Positions 6,583 through 10,215 of a stretch of DNA of 10,215 nucleotides are shown here, in pieces. How positions within the stretch are numbered: the stretch's first letter is position 1; each line of letters begins with the position of its first letter. The position numbers were made by a program, and so were the translations under genes. Below the pieces are notes generated by a model. That model searched no databases, was not told the origin of the DNA, and saw only the letters and a list, made by a program, of their open reading frames with translations. The stretch is from JBEKJU01 sp050011095. Its GTDB lineage: Bacteria > Desulfobacterota > Syntrophorhabdia > Syntrophorhabdales > WCHB1-27. The stretch is from positions 1 to 10,215 of the forward strand of contig JBEKJU010000111.1 of assembly GCA_050011095.1 (NCBI GenBank), written 5' to 3'.

Positions 6583-6661
6583 TGAAAAGGAAGGACCGGA
6601 GGCGAAAAGAGACCCTGCGTCGGCGCATCACAGCCGCCCGGGTACCCCGCCGAAGGCGAGG

Positions 6662-7378
6662 GTGCTGGCTTCGAAGGCGACTTGGTATGGGCGGCTCCTG
6701 AAACCCGTCCTCGAACTCGTCTATCCGACGTATTGCGGGGGATGCGGCAGGGAGGGGAACCTCCTCTGCGGCGAGTGCACGCGGTCTTTCATCGCCCTCG
6801 ATGGCCCGGCCGTCTGCCCCGTGTGCGGGAGGTGGACGGAAAGCGATGCCCCATGCGGCGAGTGCACGATCCACCGTCCCCCCTTCGAGCGGGGGTTTTA
6901 CGGCTTTTCCTTCGAAGGCGCCCTCAGGGAGGCGATTCACGCCTTCAAGTTCGAGGGCAGGAAAGACGTCGGGAGGGCCCTCGTCCGCATGGTCCACGAA
7001 AGGATTGCATCTGTCGCCTGCGCCTTCGACGTCGTGATCCCCCTTCCCGTCACGGAAAAGAGGCTGAAGGAGCGGGGTTTCAACCAGTCCTTTATTATCG
7101 CCGAGGAGATATCGCGCCTTACGGGGAAGCCCCTCGACCACGGGACGCTCCGGAAGGCGAGAGAGACCGGGGACCAGTACACGCTCTCGAAGAAGGAAAG
7201 GAAAGGCAACATACGGGGCGCATTTTCGCTCGAAGGTGGCGGCCGTCTGAAAGACAGACGCCTCCTTCTCGTCGATGACCTCTACACGACGGGCGCGACC
7301 GCGCGGGAGGCCTCAAAGACGCTTTTGAGGGCAAAACCACGGAACGTCCTCCTTTTCGCCCTTGCACGAACACCCTGA
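6662..7378 (+). CDS. comF: ComF/GntX-family phosphoribosyltransferase-like protein
   Basis: A 238-residue cytosolic protein from the GTG at 6662. The N-terminus has two zinc-ribbon-like cysteine sets: Cys25, 28, 36 and 39 (CGGC, CGEC) and Cys52, 55, 65 and 68 (CPVC, CGEC). The type I phosphoribosyltransferase domain follows, with IPLPVTEKRLKERGFNQS at 126-143 and the PRPP loop LLLVDDLYTTGAT at 201-213. ComF supports DNA uptake in competent bacteria; in many species its role is unknown and it may have a different substrate. The start is uncertain. GTG 6662 gives the usual family length and has AAGG 5 bases upstream. An ATG at 6380 would add 94 low-complexity residues translated from the repeat region. 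The TGA overlaps the next ATG as TGATG. Confidence 0.88.
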   Translation: MLASKATWYGRLLKPVLELVYPTYCGGCGREGNLLCGECTRSFIALDGPAVCPVCGRWTESDAPCGECTIHRPPFERGFYGFSFEGALREAIHAFKFEGRKDVGRALVRMVHERIASVACAFDVVIPLPVTEKRLKERGFNQSFIIAEEISRLTGKPLDHGTLRKARETGDQYTLSKKERKGNIRGAFSLEGGGRLKDRRLLLVDDLYTTGATAREASKTLLRAKPRNVLLFALARTP

Positions 7379-10215
7379 TGAAAAAGGCCCTTGTCATATT
7401 ACTGATAGTGCTTGCCGTCGTCTGCGGCACGATGATCGCGGCCTGGTACACCCTGCCCATGGTGGCGTCCCACCTGCTGAGCAAGGCCATAGGGGGAACC
7501 GTGGACGCATCGCAATCGAGTGTGACCCTAAAGGGCCGCCTCCTCGTCGTGAAGCTCTCCGGGGTGCGGATGAAAGGCAGGGTCGAGGGCACGGTGGGCA
7601 CGGCCGAGCTTCGCCTTGAGCCTGCGAAGGGCCTCTATATCAAGTATTTCACGATTTCCGACTTCCGCGTAAAGATCGGAAAGGAAAGCGGCCACCTGGC
7701 GTTTTTCCCGGTACCCGTCGAACTCGCGGAGATCCGGAGGGGCACGGTCGATTATGGCGGGAGGACCTATGTCCTCCGCGAGATGAGGGTCAAGAATTTC
7801 AACACTGGCGGCCAGCTCGAATTCACGATAGACGGCGGGGTCGAGGGGTGGGGCGACCTCAAGACCAAAGGCGGGGGATATTTCGGGGAGAGACGGTCGG
7901 ACATCAAGGGGGAGTACCGTCTCTTCGGGGTGAATATGGCGCGCGTCTTTAAGGACTATGAAGGTCTGGCCGACTCGCGCGGCACCTTCACGTACCGGAG
8001 CGGGCGGCTCATCATGGACGGCCGCGTGGAGGCGCCCTACTTCTCCCTCATGGAAAAATTCCTGACCAGGCGCCTCGTCTCCCTGGGGAACGTCTGCCGC
8101 ATCCATCTCGAAAGGGCAGGCGTCATGACGGACGTGACCCTGACGGGCCTCTCCTTTCACGACACCCCCCTCGACATGAAATTTTCGTCCGCCCAGCGAA
8201 AACTCGTTTTCCTGGAGCTAAAAACCGGCTTTCTCGCCATTCCCGACCTGCTGGACTACTTAAACCCCGCCCTCCTGTCGGAAGGGGACTGGGGTCCCCT
8301 TTTTTTTGTCAAAAAGGGGGACATGCGCATCGACCGTTTCGTCTTCCAGAGGGGAAGCCCCCTTACGGCCCGGATCGACGTGCGGCGCGTTGAAGTGGGC
8401 AGCGGCGCAATCGCCTTCCATGACGTGAGCGGCTCCCTGCGGCTTGACGGCAACGCCCTCGCCCTTTCCGGCTTTGAGGCCGGATACGGAGAAGGACGGG
8501 TCTCGGAAGTCTCGGGTCTCGTCCCTCTTAAGCTTGATCGGGACGTGCGCGTTAGCGGCCGGTTTTCCGTGGCGCTCCGGGACCTCTCCCGCCTCGCGCC
8601 GACGGTTGGACTGGAGGTCGTCTCCGGGACGACCGAGGGGGATATGGAGCTATCCGGCAGGAAGGACCGGGGCTTCACGGTCAAAGGGGCAGGCATCGTG
8701 CATGACGGCCGGTTCGTCTGGAACCGCATCGCCGTCGGCGCATCGGGGGGCTATACGTTCAAGGACGGTGCCGTGACGTTTGCCCCCCTCGTTGTGGGCG
8801 AGGCAGGGACGCGGCTCGTCGTGCGGGGGAGCGCGGGAATGGACCGGGCCGACCTGCGCGTCTCGGGGGTGGCCGACGGGGAGCAGATAAGGCAACTTTT
8901 CGCCTCCCGGTATACCATGAAGGGGCCTGTCGGCGTAGAGGGCGAGGTGGGCCTGGAGAAAGGCGCGCTACGCCTGGAGGGCCGTCTCGCGATGACGGAC
9001 CTCTCCCTCGAGATCCCCCATATTATGAAGAAGGAAAGCGGGATAGAGAGTACGGCCCTCGTATCGCTCACGCGAGAGAGGGGCGGCGATATCCGGATCG
9101 ACAGGCTTTCTTGCACCCTTGGGCCCTTGAAGGGCGCCCTCAGCGCCTGGATCGGGAAGGGGAGGGCGCGCGACGTGCACCTCATCCTCGATGCCCCCGA
9201 CCTCAAGAGGGCATCGGGGCTCTTTTTTTTTGACCGCGGCGAGGCAGAGGGGGGCCTTAAGGCCGACCTCCGCATCGACGATCTGCCCTATCCCGTCGTC
9301 AGGCTTCCCGCGATAAGGGGTTATCTCACCCTTCAAAGGGGCGTGCTTCACCCTCCCGCGCTAAGGCGTCCACTCACCGATATCGACCTTGCATGCAGCT
9401 TCGAGAAAGAGAGGTTCGTCATCGACCTTGGGGGTCTGCGCTCGGGGACGAGCCGCGTCATTCACGGACGTCTCGAGGTCAAGGGGCTCGATGCCCCTGT
9501 GTTTGCGCTCGCCGTCGATATGGATAATTTCGACCCCGCCGATTTCGCGGGCCAATACGGAAAGAGGTTCACCGTGCCGGTGATCGACGCACGAAGCCTC
9601 ATGGCAAGAACGACGGGGGTGTTCCGACTCACGTCAAAGGCGCTTCAAATCCGGCGCATGGTCGGCCACGAATGCGTGCTCTCGGGCACGGTCGGGGACC
9701 GGACCGTGACGGTGACGCAGGGCCGTCTGCGGATGGGCAAGGGCGAGCTTATTTTTCGGGGGAACACGCATCTCGCGTCCCCTCCCGTCGTGAGCATGAC
9801 AGGGCAGCTCCGCGACGTGACCGCCCAGGAGGTCCTCGCGCTCTTCGGCGGCAAGCAGGACATCTTCGAGGGGACGGGGTCGCTCTCGGCGGACCTCGTA
9901 TTTACCGGGAGGGACAGTCACGCCCTCGCGGGGAGCGCGAGCGGCACGGTGAGTATTTCCAGCGGCAACGGGGTGCTCAGGAGGTGGAACGTCCTCTCCA
10001 AGATCCTGGCGCTCACGAACGTGTACGACCTCTTTCGGGGACAGGTCGATCTGACGCGCGAGGGCCTCGTCTACCGGAGGCTCAGCGCATCCTTCCAGGG
10101 AAAAGACGGCGTCTTTCATACGGATGACTTCCTCATAGACAGCCCCTCCATGCTTATCACCGGCTCGGGCGACCTCGATTTGGGCCGAAGGGAGATCGAC
10201 GGCAGGATGACCGTC
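7378..10215 (+). CDS. Large AsmA-like envelope protein (3' end beyond window)
   Basis: An open frame of 946 codons runs from the ATG at 7378 to the right edge without a stop. Residues about 4-24 form one hydrophobic helix after MKK, an uncleaved-type anchor with no convincing lipobox. The rest is long and rich in short alternating beta strands (patterns such as GTVDYGG, LRLDGNALALSG, LVVRGSAG, LRLEGRLAMTDL). Repeated beta-strand architecture of this kind is typical of the AsmA/YhdP/TamB group, which bridges the inner and outer membranes and moves phospholipids. The last visible part, from about residue 862, resembles the AsmA C-terminal domain (VLSKILALTNVYDLF, then TDDFLIDSPSMLITGSGDLD). Two long T tracts occur at 8300-8307 and 9223-9231. 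The subfamily cannot be fixed without the missing C-terminus. Confidence 0.85.
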   Translation, partial: MKKALVILLIVLAVVCGTMIAAWYTLPMVASHLLSKAIGGTVDASQSSVTLKGRLLVVKLSGVRMKGRVEGTVGTAELRLEPAKGLYIKYFTISDFRVKIGKESGHLAFFPVPVELAEIRRGTVDYGGRTYVLREMRVKNFNTGGQLEFTIDGGVEGWGDLKTKGGGYFGERRSDIKGEYRLFGVNMARVFKDYEGLADSRGTFTYRSGRLIMDGRVEAPYFSLMEKFLTRRLVSLGNVCRIHLERAGVMTDVTLTGLSFHDTPLDMKFSSAQRKLVFLELKTGFLAIPDLLDYLNPALLSEGDWGPLFFVKKGDMRIDRFVFQRGSPLTARIDVRRVEVGSGAIAFHDVSGSLRLDGNALALSGFEAGYGEGRVSEVSGLVPLKLDRDVRVSGRFSVALRDLSRLAPTVGLEVVSGTTEGDMELSGRKDRGFTVKGAGIVHDGRFVWNRIAVGASGGYTFKDGAVTFAPLVVGEAGTRLVVRGSAGMDRADLRVSGVADGEQIRQLFASRYTMKGPVGVEGEVGLEKGALRLEGRLAMTDLSLEIPHIMKKESGIESTALVSLTRERGGDIRIDRLSCTLGPLKGALSAWIGKGRARDVHLILDAPDLKRASGLFFFDRGEAEGGLKADLRIDDLPYPVVRLPAIRGYLTLQRGVLHPPALRRPLTDIDLACSFEKERFVIDLGGLRSGTSRVIHGRLEVKGLDAPVFALAVDMDNFDPADFAGQYGKRFTVPVIDARSLMARTTGVFRLTSKALQIRRMVGHECVLSGTVGDRTVTVTQGRLRMGKGELIFRGNTHLASPPVVSMTGQLRDVTAQEVLALFGGKQDIFEGTGSLSADLVFTGRDSHALAGSASGTVSISSGNGVLRRWNVLSKILALTNVYDLFRGQVDLTREGLVYRRLSASFQGKDGVFHTDDFLIDSPSMLITGSGDLDLGRREIDGRMTV
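8294..8322. repeat. Inverted repeat with T8 tract inside the AsmA-like gene
   Basis: GTCCCC followed by a run of eight T (8300-8307) faces AAAAAGGGGGAC (8311-8322), giving a nearly perfect inverted repeat with one extra G and a very short loop. It lies within coding sequence and encodes LFFVKKGD in the gene frame. It may be chance in a region of FF and KK codons, or a pausing or slippage site. Confidence 0.4.

Larger units (their letters stand above)
6400..6661. other. Intergenic region with paired GC-rich repeats
   Basis: This is the only gap longer than 30 bases in the window. It contains two copies of a hairpin-forming repeat and an inverted repeat between them, described separately. The last 80 bases before comF show no clear structure. 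I see no convincing sigma-70 promoter and no intrinsic terminator (no hairpin followed by a T run). An open frame crosses the region in phase with comF, but its Pro/Ser/Arg-rich translation looks like translated repeat DNA. Confidence 0.7.

Overview
The window reads as one strand-uniform, GC-rich stretch of chromosome from a Gram-negative bacterium. All ten genes lie on the + strand and most are joined by stop/start overlaps. A LapB-type lipopolysaccharide regulator and an AsmA-like envelope protein imply an outer membrane. The obg-proB-proA-nadD-rsfS order, an archaeal-type phosphoglycerate mutase, and frequent AGG (Arg) and ATA (Ile) codons despite high GC suggest a Nitrospirota- or Desulfobacterota-like lineage. 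That placement is an inference from gene order and codon use, not from a phylogeny.

Region 1 (1-3451) is a conserved housekeeping run: the 3' end of the Obg GTPase gene, proB and proA (the first two steps of proline synthesis), nadD (NAD synthesis) and rsfS (ribosome silencing factor). Each gene overlaps the next by 1 to 8 bases, so translation is probably coupled throughout. Region 2 (3481-6399) follows a 29-base gap. It holds a DksA/TraR-family zinc-finger protein, a protein that looks like LapA fused in frame to LapB, and an ApgM-type cofactor-independent phosphoglycerate mutase.

Region 3 (6400-6661) is the only substantial non-coding gap. It carries two copies of a GC-rich, hairpin-forming repeat about 110 bases apart, with a third inverted repeat between them. 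Region 4 (6662-10215) has a ComF-type phosphoribosyltransferase gene, then a very large AsmA-like gene that runs off the right edge.

Taken together, the cluster joins ribosome assembly and silencing (Obg, RsfS), a transcription-level growth regulator (DksA-like), central metabolism (proline, NAD, glycolysis) and envelope homeostasis (LapA-LapB, AsmA-like). I see no phage, transposon, CRISPR, tRNA or rRNA in the window. The main points worth a second look are the LapA-LapB fusion and the paired repeats before comF. Smaller points are the substitutions in ApgM and ProB motifs and the long T tracts in the AsmA-like gene.
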